From positions 1,302,001 to 1,366,000 of the forward strand of contig NZ_CP033918.1 in NCBI RefSeq assembly GCF_003815675.1: a stretch of DNA of 64,000 bases, read 5' to 3'. Within the stretch, counting starts at the first letter, position 1, and every line of letters begins with the position of its first letter. Source of the DNA: Chryseobacterium sp. G0186 (lineage in GTDB: Bacteria > Bacteroidota > Bacteroidia > Flavobacteriales > Weeksellaceae). Below the pieces are notes generated by a model. That model saw only the letters and a program-made list of their open reading frames with translations. It did not search any database and was not told where the DNA came from. Below are positions 36,050-46,048 of this stretch, in pieces. Made by a program: the position numbers and the translations under genes.

Positions 36050-37471
36050 TTAATGCTCCAAAATCCATTTATTAAAATCGATCTCCTTTGGTAACTCAAG
36101 TTTCTTTCTTAGCCTGTATTTTTTAGATTCAACAGTCCTTAGTGATATATGGTCATAATCAGCAATTTGCTTATTGGAAAAGTTTAGTTTGATAAAAGCA
36201 CATAATCTTAAATCATTTAAAGTAAGATGATTATACTTCGAAGTTAGATTATTACAAAATTCTGGATACAATTCCCTAAAACAATTCATAAAAGAAGGAT
36301 CAGAATTTTTTACAAGTTGAATCAGTTCATCATGGACATTGCTAAGCTTTTTTCTGAGTTCTTGAGATTCCTGCACTTTTTGATCTATTAAAAAATCTTT
36401 TAGCTTTACTCGTTTTTTTAACTCATCACGAATCAAATAAATAGCTACGATACTCATGATTAAAATACTTATAATAATATAGTAAAAATAATATTTATTA
36501 CCTTTTTCTTTTTTCAACTCCTCATCAAGAATTTTTTCAATTACAATGTTGGTAACATTTTCTTCCTCTGTTCTTAGACTATCACGTAGCTGAGAGTACT
36601 TCAATACAAATTCTTGTTCTTTTTCCTTATCATTAAGTCCCTTATAAGCTTCAGAAATTAATTCATATGATTCCAAATTTCTTTTTCGTAGATTGGCTTT
36701 ACTAGTAATTTTTAATGAATTAAATAGATAACTCAACGCTTTATCATAATGTTTTTTTTTGATGTTGAGTTTGCCGAAGGCCCGCAAGACATTAGCCTTT
36801 CCTTCGATGGGAATCTCCTTTACCAACAATAAGTCATTAGCTTTATTAATAAAAAATTCAGCTGAATCAATATTTTGCTTTTGAAAATGTCTGTTGGCAA
36901 TAGTTATAAACAGCATGGGCATTGGAGACTGCATGCACTTTTTTTCATTACTATATACTGAATCCATCATCCCTAACACCTGAAAGCTATTTCTTTTCCA
37001 ATCATAGATATTATATAATCTCTTCTCCCTCGTCTTTTTATCTTCGATTCTTTGTGCATATTCAAATGCAACATCAAAACTTCTTATTGCTTGTGAATGC
37101 ATATGAAGTGAATTATAATTGACTCCATAGACAAAATATAGGTACTCTAAAAGATTATTATCTTGATCTTTGTCGAGCTCTTTTTTAGCAATTTCTAAAA
37201 AATCTAGACTCGTTTTGTTTTTCTTAAATACAGTCAGAGCATAAGCAATATTAATGTTCCCTCTTATTTTTCCTTTTTTATAGTTCTGTTTCCTAGCTAC
37301 TTCAAGGTACTTTCTTTCTTGCAAAATTATTTTTTTAAAATCACCATTTCTCAAAAGTCTGCCAAAAGCCTCTGTCTGCAAACTATCAATATCATGTATC
37401 TTGGATTGTGACTTATACTCTAAAAAAGAAAAAATGATCAATAAAAAAAGTACTTTTCTAAAATAAATCAT
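36050..37471 (-). CDS. TPR-containing membrane regulator with LuxR-type HTH
   Basis: About 473 aa from the ATG at 37471 (an ATG at 37495 adds eight residues). A signal/anchor (FRKVLFLLIIFSFLEYKSQS) is followed by several TPR helices that should face the periplasm, a membrane helix near residue 340 (YYFYYIIISILIMSIVAIYLI), a coiled coil, and a C-terminal LuxR/GerE-like HTH with LRLCAFIKLNFSNKQIADYDHISLRTVESKKYRLRKKL. This one-component layout is common in Bacteroidota. It is upstream of, and on the same strand as, the secreted pair, which it might control. Confidence 0.85.
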   Translation of the reverse strand: MIYFRKVLFLLIIFSFLEYKSQSKIHDIDSLQTEAFGRLLRNGDFKKIILQERKYLEVARKQNYKKGKIRGNINIAYALTVFKKNKTSLDFLEIAKKELDKDQDNNLLEYLYFVYGVNYNSLHMHSQAIRSFDVAFEYAQRIEDKKTREKRLYNIYDWKRNSFQVLGMMDSVYSNEKKCMQSPMPMLFITIANRHFQKQNIDSAEFFINKANDLLLVKEIPIEGKANVLRAFGKLNIKKKHYDKALSYLFNSLKITSKANLRKRNLESYELISEAYKGLNDKEKEQEFVLKYSQLRDSLRTEEENVTNIVIEKILDEELKKEKGNKYYFYYIIISILIMSIVAIYLIRDELKKRVKLKDFLIDQKVQESQELRKKLSNVHDELIQLVKNSDPSFMNCFRELYPEFCNNLTSKYNHLTLNDLRLCAFIKLNFSNKQIADYDHISLRTVESKKYRLRKKLELPKEIDFNKWILEH

Positions 37472-37495
37472 ACCAATAAATAAATTTGAATTCAT

Positions 37496-38343
37496 ACTTT
37501 ACAAAGTTGTTTTTACTCCATTTATTGATAAGGAATGTTTATCCAGTACTGTTGATTCTGAACAATATTTATAGTTACTAAAAGAAGATAGTATTATTTT
37601 TTTCATACACTTTTTGACCTTAAATATATAATGTTTTACTTTGTTTTCAATTCATATTATTTTATTCATTAAAAAAATATTATAAATTAATTTTATTCTA
37701 AATAATGGTGATTTTAAATTATTTTTTTAATAAAAAAAATTAACAAATCACAAGTATATTGGGGTATACATAAAATGTTAAAAAGTAAATTCCATCAATT
37801 CTTCTTATTAAGGATATATAGCAGCATCCTTTATACATTATCTTATGTGTGAGCTGTGATTTTAAAATGCAGTATCAACAATATATATCCAAGTTCTTTT
37901 GCTCTATGATGTAAACAATATAATCTTCAATAGGTAATAATTTAGAAAGGGTACAGCATAAGATTCGCATGGACACTTGATACATAACATTCCACAGACT
38001 AAATATTATTGAATAAAAAGCAAAGTTTTACTTCTGGAACATCATTATATGTTTTTAGAATCAACTATTCTGTCTGATAAATGTCTGCAGAGAAAATATC
38101 ATTCCTATACAGAAGCTGTTCAATCTGAGACGCGGCTATTTCAATTACCATACATGAAAAATTCTTTCTTTGAAAAATTTACCACAGAGATCAAATAAAA
38201 AGATTGTTATGGACGTCGGGAAGGTTTTCTCAACTATGAAAGAGCTATTTTACTATATAAAATTAAGAACTGCGATTTGCTATAAAAAATATACCAATTA
38301 ATTCTCTTTAATAGTATATTGTATCCCTAAAAACTATTTAATT
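37496..38343. other. Long AT-rich intergenic region
   Basis: About 850 bases between the divergent regulator and Nramp-like genes. It is very AT-rich, with runs of A and T near 37660-37745, and has no credible gene. The second half (about 38040-38240) has a less AT-rich texture that could be a decayed gene, but I recognise nothing in it. Confidence 0.4.
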
Positions 38344-39639
38344 ATGTCCGTTAAGCATAATTTTCAAAACCAAAGCAAAAAAATCAAAAAATTTTTCGGA
38401 CTACTAGGTCCTGGACTGACAACAGGGGCTGCTGATGATGACCCTTCGGGAATTGCTACATACTCCCAGACCGGGGCTCAATTCGGTTATGGGCAGCTAT
38501 GGACCGCACTCTATATGCTCCCATTTATGACTGCAGTACAGGAAGCCTGTGCAAGAATAGGAATGGTTACCGGTAAAGGATTAACAGGAGTTATCAAAGA
38601 ACATTATAGCAAAAAAATACTCTATAGTTCTGTAGGATTGGTTGTCATTGCTAATACAATTAATATAGGAGCGGATATCGGAGCCATGGCGGCGGCGGCA
38701 CAATTAATTATTCCTGCTGATATTGTTGTACTAATGTTGTTTTTTACTGTTAGCATACTTACTTTGGAGGTTTTCACAAGTTATCGCGTATATTCAAAAG
38801 TTCTCAAATGGCTGGCATTATCACTCCTTGCCTACCCTCTTACAGCTTTCATCATTGATCAGCCGTGGAAAGAAATATTAAAAGCCTCTATGGTTCCTCA
38901 TTTTGAATTTTCTTTCAATTTTCTGTTCATAATCACTGGTGTATTTGGGACGACGATTACGCCCTATATGTTCTTTTGGCAAGCATCTCAAGAAGTGGAA
39001 GAAGAAAATAAAAGAGGTCTGATTCAAGATGGAAAACCCAGAATCGGGTGGCGTCATATTCATGCGATGAGAAAAGATAATAATATAGGCATGATTATCT
39101 CTGAATTTACTACATGGTGTATTATTTTGGTCGGAGGAACCGTTTTACACAGCGCTCATATAACAGATATTAATACTGCCGCTGATGCAGCAAAGGCTTT
39201 AGAACCTTTAGTTCAATCATTTCCAAATTCCGGATTGATATCAAAAATTATATTTGCAATTGGTATCATTGGCTTGGGACTTCTTGCTGTTCCAGTTCTA
39301 TCAGGATCAGCATCTTATGCAGTTTCGGAAGCTCTCAACTGGAATGCAAGTTTAGATCTTAAATTTACAAAAGCAAAAGGCTTTTATATGGTCATTATTA
39401 TCTCTACACTTATTGGCCTGTGCATGAATTTTATTGGAATTAATCCAGTGAAAGCCCTTGTTTACACAGCAGTTCTCAATGGTGTAGCTGCCGTTCCCCT
39501 CTTATTTCTGATTATCCGGATATCTGCAAGTGAACATATTATGGGAGAATTCAAAAGCAGGTGGCTGTCAAAAAGTTTATTATGGGCAACATTTTTCTTC
39601 ATGGCTGCAGCATCAATTGCTATGTTTTTTACTATCTAA
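38344..39639 (+). CDS. Nramp-like divalent metal transporter
   Basis: A 431 aa inner-membrane protein with about eleven helices. It opens FGLLGPGLTTGAADDDPSGIATYSQTGAQFGYGQLW. In true Nramp proteins the first helix carries DPGN and helix six carries MPH; here they read DPSG (residues 33-36) and FGTTITPYMFFWQ. This places it in an Nramp-related branch lacking the metal-selective methionine, some of whose members are thought to prefer other ions. It has a separate promoter region and no operon partner. Confidence 0.82.
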   Translation: MSVKHNFQNQSKKIKKFFGLLGPGLTTGAADDDPSGIATYSQTGAQFGYGQLWTALYMLPFMTAVQEACARIGMVTGKGLTGVIKEHYSKKILYSSVGLVVIANTINIGADIGAMAAAAQLIIPADIVVLMLFFTVSILTLEVFTSYRVYSKVLKWLALSLLAYPLTAFIIDQPWKEILKASMVPHFEFSFNFLFIITGVFGTTITPYMFFWQASQEVEEENKRGLIQDGKPRIGWRHIHAMRKDNNIGMIISEFTTWCIILVGGTVLHSAHITDINTAADAAKALEPLVQSFPNSGLISKIIFAIGIIGLGLLAVPVLSGSASYAVSEALNWNASLDLKFTKAKGFYMVIIISTLIGLCMNFIGINPVKALVYTAVLNGVAAVPLLFLIIRISASEHIMGEFKSRWLSKSLLWATFFFMAAASIAMFFTI

Positions 39640-39741
39640 ATAAATCAGTAAATACTTCAGCAAATGCTAAAGAATGAAACAGCTAATATTGACCATTTTT
39701 GTATAATTTGATACTAAATTTACATCTGCAAGATCTGAGTA

Positions 39742-40130
39742 TCATATTGAGTTATATCTTTTTTGAGATTTGATTAATTGAGAAACTGTTAGAATTCCAA
39801 ATAACATAACTACAATGTAAGCAGCATAGGAAACAATTTCGCCTTGTCTACCATTTTCTTTAGAAACTACTTCAACAAATAATCCTGTGTTATCCTTATA
39901 ACCCAGCATCCAATGTAATGAGTTCCATGCAAAATGTAACCCTGTAGACAAGGCTATATTTCCAGTCTTTAATGAAGCAATACCCAAAAGTACAGCTCCT
40001 AATCCGGCTCCTAATATTGAGTTTTTTAATGTTGAACCACCAATTATATGCTCTGCAATAAATATTTCATTATTTCTTCATCCAAGGATAAAAGATACGC
40101 AAAGCCAACTAAAGATTTATTATTCCAAGG
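39742..40130 (-). pseudogene. CPBP-family membrane protease, 3' remnant
   Basis: The 81-residue frame at 39742-39987 has ASLKTGNIALSTGLHFAWNSLHWMLGYKDN, the C-terminal active-site region of CPBP (CAAX-like) intramembrane proteases. The reading continues upstream as GGSTLKNSILGAGLGAVLLGI. A frame-broken EEI remnant near 40060-40085 sits where the family EExxxR motif would be. The N-terminal helices are missing, so this is a dead fragment at the left edge of the accessory island. Confidence 0.7.
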
Positions 40131-40469
40131 CTGATTGTTATTAATTTTTAAAGTTAAATTACATAATCAAAAAGGAAAGGAAATTGTTGATATAAATGAA
40201 GCTTGTAACTCTTGTTTAATTTGGTTCAAACGAACCAAATCATCGATAAAAGTGTTTGAAGATAATCCCGTCTTGGTCACTGAAGGAGACAACTATTTGA
40301 TAGTTGTCTCTATTTTTTTGCGCATAAAAATCTCTATATCAAACTTTTACAACTTGATATTTTATGGTTTGAATTTTTTGATGTGAAATCCCTAGTCCAT
40401 CTGAAACAGACAGTCTAAAAGTGCTCTATCAGAGATTTCATCGGTATTGAAGCGTAGTTTGAAATCCCA
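40131..40469. other. Island-edge non-coding region with two hairpins
   Basis: No credible gene. Hairpin one at 40219-40240 has perfect 9-base arms ATTTGGTTC and GAACCAAAT with loop AAAC. Hairpin two is the terminator at 40286-40319. Bases 40279-40311 match 46744-46776 at 30 of 33 positions. Confidence 0.5.
40286..40319 (+). terminator. Strong rho-independent terminator
   Basis: Perfect 10-base arms GAGACAACTA and TAGTTGTCTC with loop TTTGA are followed by TATTTTTTT. No intact gene on the plus strand leads into it, so it is probably left over from a lost gene. Confidence 0.8.
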
Positions 40470-40633
40470 TTAAGGCTCTAGTATTTTTTTCTCTTTTGGC
40501 TTATCATAATTTTTTGATACTAAATATAGTAATTCCAATATAATTTTAGCTTCCTTCTCATTTACCTGAATTCCATTCCTGGCAAGAAGAATAATTGCTT
40601 GCTAACTGAAACATTTTTATCAATGAAATTCAT
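40470..40633 (-). pseudogene. Small frame-shifted gene after the recombinase
   Basis: An ATG at 40633 overlaps the recombinase 3' end and reads MNFIDKNVSVSKQ. After one frameshift near 40595 the other frame continues AIILLARNGIQVNEKEAKIILELLYLVSK and ends at TAA (40470-40472). It looks like a roughly 55-residue helical protein of the kind found next to recombinases in Bacteroidota elements, broken once. The family is not named with certainty. Confidence 0.5.
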
Positions 40634-42110
40634 TTTTCTTATTAGTTTTTCGGTTACTTTTCTTTAATAATATTTTTAAAAATGCTTGATTCAAGTCCAA
40701 AGAAAGATCTCCTGTTTTATAATCAATATCAACTGGTGGAATAAGACTCACAAGACTTTTTTTATCTGAGGTGTCAAACTCGGAAAATTTTCGAAAAACT
40801 TCGACTATTTCTTTATCTTCTATTTGATCCTTTTTATCAATAGCTTTTAATTTAAGAAAAATATCACGCGCTTCCTTCTTAAGATGCCTAATGTTAACTT
40901 GATTCTCTTTTTTTAATTCATTGTAGTCATCAATTTTTAATACTCCTGCTAAAAACAACTTTCTGCCTCTAGAAAGAATTTGCCCCTCTTCTTTTATTTT
41001 TCTCTCAATTAAATTTTGATTGTACAAATAACTTGCTTTCAGTGTCTTTATATTCTGGTATTGTAAAATACATTTAAATAAGTCAATTGTATTATTTGAT
41101 AGTATTAATTGCTGAAGCTTATTTTGATAGCAATCATTCAGTAAAATTGCGTTTATCCTTGTTCTACAGCGATCATGACAATGATAATATGGGTATTTTT
41201 TTGAGCTTCCTTGTGCAATACTTCCACTGAGTTTTCGATCGCAAACAGGACAAGTCAAAAAACCTCTAAGAAAAAACAGCTCTTTTAAATCATCTTTTTT
41301 TGAAGTAGTTTTTCTTTTTGTATTAATAACAGACTGAACTTGATAAAATAACGATTCAGATATTAAAGGTTCATGCAAACCTTTTATCATTTGTTCTTCA
41401 TTAGATTTAAGTTTGACTGATATAAGCCCACAATAAATTGGATTCCGTAAAATTCTAAAGAAGTGTGACCGTGAACATATCAATCCTTTTTCATTAGCCA
41501 TTTTCATTATTTCGGAAATCTTATGATCGTTCTGGGCAACTTGATGAAAAGACCACTTTATAATATCCGCTTCAGGTTCTTTAGGAGCAATAGTTTTTTT
41601 ACCATCCATTAATGTCAAATTAATAAATCCAATAGGTGCTTTATTAGGATATCTACCCATCAGCTTCGCTCGACGAATACCATTTGCTGTATTTTGAGCC
41701 CTCCGAGTATTTTCCGCTTCCGGAACCGCTAAATATACAGCCAGCATAACGGTACTTTCCGGCACAGAGAAATCAATTGGTTGATCAATAGCCATTGCTG
41801 TCGTTTTATATTTTCGCAGCTTTCCAATCATTTCGTAAGCATATTCAACATTACGACTGAATCTGTCCCATTTTATAAATAGTATGTTTTTATCTTCTCC
41901 TGATGATTTCTTTTTAATTTCTGAAAACAATTCTTTCCACTCAGGTCGGTTGAAATTTTTGGCAGAATAGTCTTCACGATAGATTCCTTTGACTTCGATA
42001 TTGTTATATTTACAATACTTCAATAATCTATCCTCCTGCTCAGGAAGGGAATAACCTTTTCTTTTTTGTTCGTCCGTACTTACACGGACATATAAATAGG
42101 CTGACTTCAT
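40620..42110 (-). CDS. Large serine recombinase
   Basis: A 496 aa site-specific recombinase. The N-terminal resolvase domain has AYLYVRVSTDEQ with catalytic Ser11 and FIKWDRFSRN. A Recombinase domain follows, then a zinc ribbon (CPVCDRKLSG ... YYHCHDRC), a coiled coil and a basic C-terminus. It should integrate, excise or invert the element that carries it. It is divergent from a two-gene cargo at 42409-46048. A decayed piece of the same gene lies at 46350-46684, so the locus has undergone partial duplication or repeated insertion. Confidence 0.92.
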   Translation of the reverse strand: MKSAYLYVRVSTDEQKRKGYSLPEQEDRLLKYCKYNNIEVKGIYREDYSAKNFNRPEWKELFSEIKKKSSGEDKNILFIKWDRFSRNVEYAYEMIGKLRKYKTTAMAIDQPIDFSVPESTVMLAVYLAVPEAENTRRAQNTANGIRRAKLMGRYPNKAPIGFINLTLMDGKKTIAPKEPEADIIKWSFHQVAQNDHKISEIMKMANEKGLICSRSHFFRILRNPIYCGLISVKLKSNEEQMIKGLHEPLISESLFYQVQSVINTKRKTTSKKDDLKELFFLRGFLTCPVCDRKLSGSIAQGSSKKYPYYHCHDRCRTRINAILLNDCYQNKLQQLILSNNTIDLFKCILQYQNIKTLKASYLYNQNLIERKIKEEGQILSRGRKLFLAGVLKIDDYNELKKENQVNIRHLKKEARDIFLKLKAIDKKDQIEDKEIVEVFRKFSEFDTSDKKSLVSLIPPVDIDYKTGDLSLDLNQAFLKILLKKSNRKTNKKNEFH

Positions 42111-42351
42111 ATAATTAATGTATTTATTTGATTTACAAATTAATAATTAAAAAACATAAAATAAGAAGTCATACACACTACTAGTTTTATATTGATATTA
42201 ATTGAAAATTCTAAATATCTGCAAAGACAAGAAATTTGTATTCAATAAAAAATCTGATTCTTTCAGAAGAAGAAACATTAAAAAGTAATTCAATGGCTAA
42301 TCCAGCTGATAATATTAGGAAACACTTTTAGACTTTGGATAAGCAAATTCG

Positions 42352-42359
42352 TATATTTG
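42352..42359 (+). promoter_or_regulatory. Bacteroidota -7 box before the two-gene cargo
   Basis: TATATTTG fits TAnnTTTG exactly. It lies 50 bases before the ATG at 42409 and makes the upstream GTG at 42364 an unlikely start. A TTTG at 42334 may be part of a short-spaced -33 region. Confidence 0.45.
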
Positions 42360-42408
42360 ATAGGTGTCAAACTATTACGAAACATCTATCAAAAGATGGG
42401 CTATTTTT

Positions 42409-44343
42409 ATGAAAGAAATTATAAACACATTTGTTGATTTTGCATTGGAACAGAAAGAGCTGCAATTTTCTCCTAATGATCTTGATGCTGTATTAATAAA
42501 AGAGAATATAGTTAAGCAGGAAAATAATTTGCTCTCCATATCAAATTATGAGATACTTATTCCTTATCTTTTTGGAAGATATCAAGATAAATATGGTTTT
42601 CAGATGAGTGACTCTTTTGAAAAAAACATAGAATTTATCATCAATATCTTACAGCACTTTGATAACACTGAAAATTTCCATAATTTTCTGATCTTTGAAA
42701 AAGAAGTTTGGAAATTCATAATAAGAAAGGCTAATTCAAATCATAATGAATCCTTCAATACATTCCTAGAAGCTATTGATTCCGAAAACATTCCTGAATA
42801 TATAAATAACTTCTCTGAGGCTTATTCAAGTTTACTTCCGGAGCTAAATTTGACGGTCGACCAGATTTTAGCAAACACCATTTGTCTAGTGGAAATTACT
42901 AAAAGTGACACTGAGTACAACTTTAATCTAGGTCTAATTTTAAGCGGAATTCGAGAGAAAAGTTATTCAGATTATGATTTTGGCATAGAGCTTCTAAAAA
43001 AATCAGTCGATTTAGAAGACATTAATGACAATATTTTATCTGCGATTGTTACAGGTCTCTACGAAAGTAAAAATATAGTTTTTTATAACGACATTCTAAA
43101 CGAGTTAATAGAAAAGGATCTAAAATTAAATGTCATCTTTTTTGGGCTATCAAAAATTTCAAACATACAAAATAGGGATTGTGATATATTCATTCAAATT
43201 GTAGAAAAGTATATTGGAAGCTATTTATACAAAACCTCTGTGTTAGCACTTGTCTTTACAATATTGAGATCGAGTGAAGAAAAATATCATGCATATTGTT
43301 TTCAAAAATTTCTTCATGAAATTGATAATGAAAATACAGCGCAGTACATTTTAGGAAATTTGATGCTGGTCAAAGAATATTATCCACAAAAAATTGAAAT
43401 TGTAATCAAATTTATAAGACAACCGTATTTTAGTATTGAAAAACATATTCGTTTACTGAATGGTTTCTTGTGGCATGTAAGAAAAATATGCTTTTTTAAA
43501 AATGTAGTTCTTAATATAACTGATAAAAAGCCATTTAAAAGTTTTATAAAAAGTTTCCAATCATACCTATTTACCTTAGATAAATCTGATCTGGATAGCT
43601 TTTTAATTGATCTTTTAACCAACAATACAGCAAGTAAACGTTTTTTAGGCGTTGAAATCTTTCATTTCCTTTCTGATAGAGTTCCATACATATTTACTTT
43701 AAATATTTTGGAACTATCTCCGCTTTCACAATACAAGCTTTGGATGTCTCTAACCGATGATTTTAATGATCCATCCCAAAGAATTGTTCCCTTACTCCCA
43801 TTGTTAGATTCCAGCAGTGAGCTAATCAGGGAAAGTTTTATATGTAAATTAGAAGAAATATCAGAAGACTATGGAGGGCACGTACCACAGGCTTTAGAAA
43901 ATAATTTAGATCTACAAAATCCATTTTATAAAAATACACTTGAAAGGATTAAAGTTTATATTTCAGAATATTATAAAAAGAATACTGAATTAAAAAACTC
44001 TATTAAAGAATTCAATCCTTATAATACGAATTACAAGTTAATCAGGAGTTTTAATGACTCTTTTCACAAAAGCATGGGGAAATCAATTAACAAAGATCTT
44101 GAAAATGATAGTCTTCTCTCAATCTTAGGAGGAAATACTATACAACTTGCAAAAGGTGGAGGCTTCAGAATGGGAGCAGACCAGCCTATCTCCGAACTCA
44201 GTACTTTTGGTTCCAGTTTTACAATGCCAAGAAGTTATTTCATTAATTATAATAAATATGAAATAGAAAAAGGGTTATATCGAAAAAAAGATTGGTCAGA
44301 TGAGGATTTTGCACAGATAATAAAAACACTTGAAAATGAATAG
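42409..44343 (+). CDS. Alpha-helical protein of a two-gene cargo module, function unknown
   Basis: About 644 aa from the ATG at 42409. I do not recognise the family. The protein is strongly alpha-helical throughout, with repeated leucine-rich helix pairs in the middle (about 180-480) suggesting a TPR- or HEAT-like solenoid, and no membrane segment. The last 80 residues change character: a glycine-rich stretch GGNTIQLAKGGGFRMGADQPISEL, then aromatic FGSSFTMPRSYFINYNKYEIEKG, possibly a conserved interaction tail. It overlaps the nuclease gene that follows, which implies coupled translation and a joint complex. A sensor or regulator role in a defence pair is inference. Confidence 0.75.
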   Translation: MKEIINTFVDFALEQKELQFSPNDLDAVLIKENIVKQENNLLSISNYEILIPYLFGRYQDKYGFQMSDSFEKNIEFIINILQHFDNTENFHNFLIFEKEVWKFIIRKANSNHNESFNTFLEAIDSENIPEYINNFSEAYSSLLPELNLTVDQILANTICLVEITKSDTEYNFNLGLILSGIREKSYSDYDFGIELLKKSVDLEDINDNILSAIVTGLYESKNIVFYNDILNELIEKDLKLNVIFFGLSKISNIQNRDCDIFIQIVEKYIGSYLYKTSVLALVFTILRSSEEKYHAYCFQKFLHEIDNENTAQYILGNLMLVKEYYPQKIEIVIKFIRQPYFSIEKHIRLLNGFLWHVRKICFFKNVVLNITDKKPFKSFIKSFQSYLFTLDKSDLDSFLIDLLTNNTASKRFLGVEIFHFLSDRVPYIFTLNILELSPLSQYKLWMSLTDDFNDPSQRIVPLLPLLDSSSELIRESFICKLEEISEDYGGHVPQALENNLDLQNPFYKNTLERIKVYISEYYKKNTELKNSIKEFNPYNTNYKLIRSFNDSFHKSMGKSINKDLENDSLLSILGGNTIQLAKGGGFRMGADQPISELSTFGSSFTMPRSYFINYNKYEIEKGLYRKKDWSDEDFAQIIKTLENE

Positions 44344-46048
44344 TAATGCCATTATAGTACAGGAATATTTAGCATCCTTAAAGGAAGATTCAGAATTAGA
44401 TTATTTGTTTCCCTTACTACTCAACGTAATGGGATTTAGAATCATACAAACAGCTAAAGAATCAAAGGGACAATCGCAATATGGTAAAGATATCATTGCA
44501 GTGGGCAAAGACAAGAATGGAATTGATCACAAATGGTATTTCGAACTAAAAGGGCATGCTGATAGAGATATCACCCAAGCTACATACTTCAAGACTGACG
44601 GTATCAGAGAATCAATAATGGAAGCTAAAGACACCATTTTCAAGGATTCAAGTATTTCAGATTTTAATCAGCTACCCGTAAAGATTGTTATTGTTCATAA
44701 TGGAGTTTTGAAAACAAACATCCGGAACACCTTTGAAGGCCTAATTACGCGAGAATTTAAGGATGGAGAATTTGAACGTTGGGATATTTACTATTTAACC
44801 GAATTATTTGGAAAATATTTATTCAACGAATATCTACTTTCCGACAGCGACAGCGCTAGATTATTGAAAAAAACCTTAGCATTCTTAGATGCTCCTGACA
44901 ATGAATTTTTAGAATTTAAAGAACTGGTAAATATACAGTTCAAAAGATTTGAAAGAATTAGAAGCAGAGCTTTCAGGAAGTTATTTGCTACATTAAGTCT
45001 ATTAAACTCACTAGTATATCATTATAGTAGTGAAAACAACTACTTATTACCAGCAAAAGAATGTTCTAAATTTTTAATTTTGAAAACTTGGCATTGGATT
45101 TTAGAGAATAATTTACAATCCAAAAAAGCAGTTGTCCTTGAATTTAGAAAACTCCTTAAGAACCAAACTTTAATCTTAGGAAAATATTTCCAAAAAACCT
45201 TTCTAGCAGCAAAGATTGAAAATGGGTTATTTTCCGAAATGGGTGGATTTTACGAGAAAATTGGTTATCCAATAAGATGTTTTGAGTATTTGGATGACAT
45301 CATTTATTATTGTAGATTAAGAAACACAGTATATGAATCGAAAAATATAGAGAAAATTAAAAACAAACAAAAAGACTTAATCATAGAATTGGTAGAAAAT
45401 AATAGTGGCTTCAACAGACCAATTTTTGATAACCATTCAATACCTATAGTCCAATTATTTCTATTTTTTAGTGATAAAAAAACATTGAGACAAAAGGATG
45501 TTAATTTCTTATACAATTACTGTGATCAGGTTGTTTCAAATATAAGAATTGAAAAGATTAGATACAATAGACTACCAGAACTCTACAATAATATTGACTC
45601 AGTTGTCGAGTTTTACTCTACTAATATAAAACCAGAAAACTATAGTGATAAATCCTCTGTCTTACTAGCAATCATGCTGGAATTTAGCATCATTTTTAAT
45701 TCTGAAGATCTGTTTAAACAAATACTATCCTTTATAGATGAAAGCCTCAGTTTACAGATTGTATCAATTGACCCGGCAAAACATAAGGTCGAAAAACTTT
45801 TGTTTGAAAGAAATTTACACAATGAATATTTTGTAGAAACAATTGACAGGGCTAAAGATGATTTAGAATTTTTAAAAAACAGTGGCATACTAAGTGAATT
45901 TAAAAGTACTGTTTTAGAAAAAGTAGAATCGCCTCAGCAATACAATACGGACTTATTGGGGCTATCTTGTATCAGATATCTTGCGCATAGTTATTTTAAA
46001 AATGAAATTTTACCAGATGAATGGAGAGCTTTAATAAAAAAGATATAG
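44336..46048 (+). CDS. PD-(D/E)XK (Mrr-like) nuclease-domain protein
   Basis: About 570 aa from the ATG at 44336, which overlaps the previous gene by eight bases; a TTG at 44330 is less likely. The N-terminal 180 residues look like a restriction-endonuclease fold: LLLNVMGFRIIQTAKESKG, then GKDIIAVG with Asp52 and YFELKG with Glu70 and Lys72, the D...ExK spacing of Mrr-type enzymes. Residues about 190-570 are helical and unrecognised. With the solenoid protein it forms the cargo of the serine-recombinase element. A nucleic-acid-cutting defence effector is the most likely role. The catalytic call is from the motif only. Confidence 0.75.
   Translation: MNSNAIIVQEYLASLKEDSELDYLFPLLLNVMGFRIIQTAKESKGQSQYGKDIIAVGKDKNGIDHKWYFELKGHADRDITQATYFKTDGIRESIMEAKDTIFKDSSISDFNQLPVKIVIVHNGVLKTNIRNTFEGLITREFKDGEFERWDIYYLTELFGKYLFNEYLLSDSDSARLLKKTLAFLDAPDNEFLEFKELVNIQFKRFERIRSRAFRKLFATLSLLNSLVYHYSSENNYLLPAKECSKFLILKTWHWILENNLQSKKAVVLEFRKLLKNQTLILGKYFQKTFLAAKIENGLFSEMGGFYEKIGYPIRCFEYLDDIIYYCRLRNTVYESKNIEKIKNKQKDLIIELVENNSGFNRPIFDNHSIPIVQLFLFFSDKKTLRQKDVNFLYNYCDQVVSNIRIEKIRYNRLPELYNNIDSVVEFYSTNIKPENYSDKSSVLLAIMLEFSIIFNSEDLFKQILSFIDESLSLQIVSIDPAKHKVEKLLFERNLHNEYFVETIDRAKDDLEFLKNSGILSEFKSTVLEKVESPQQYNTDLLGLSCIRYLAHSYFKNEILPDEWRALIKKI

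Noticed and set aside
35917..36099. 60-codon leftward frame at the regulator 3' end
   Set aside because: It overlaps the HTH-coding end of the regulator in another frame and shows no start signal or domain.
37660..37750. Replication-origin-like AT-rich tract
   Set aside because: No DnaA-box cluster and no dnaA, dnaN or rep gene nearby; AT-richness is common in this genome.
40219..40240. Recombinase attachment site
   Set aside because: The perfect 9-base palindrome looks suggestive, but no second copy was found at the other element end, so it was left as a plain hairpin.
40135..40386. 83-codon rightward frame
   Set aside because: It runs through two hairpins including a strong terminator and has no recognisable protein features.
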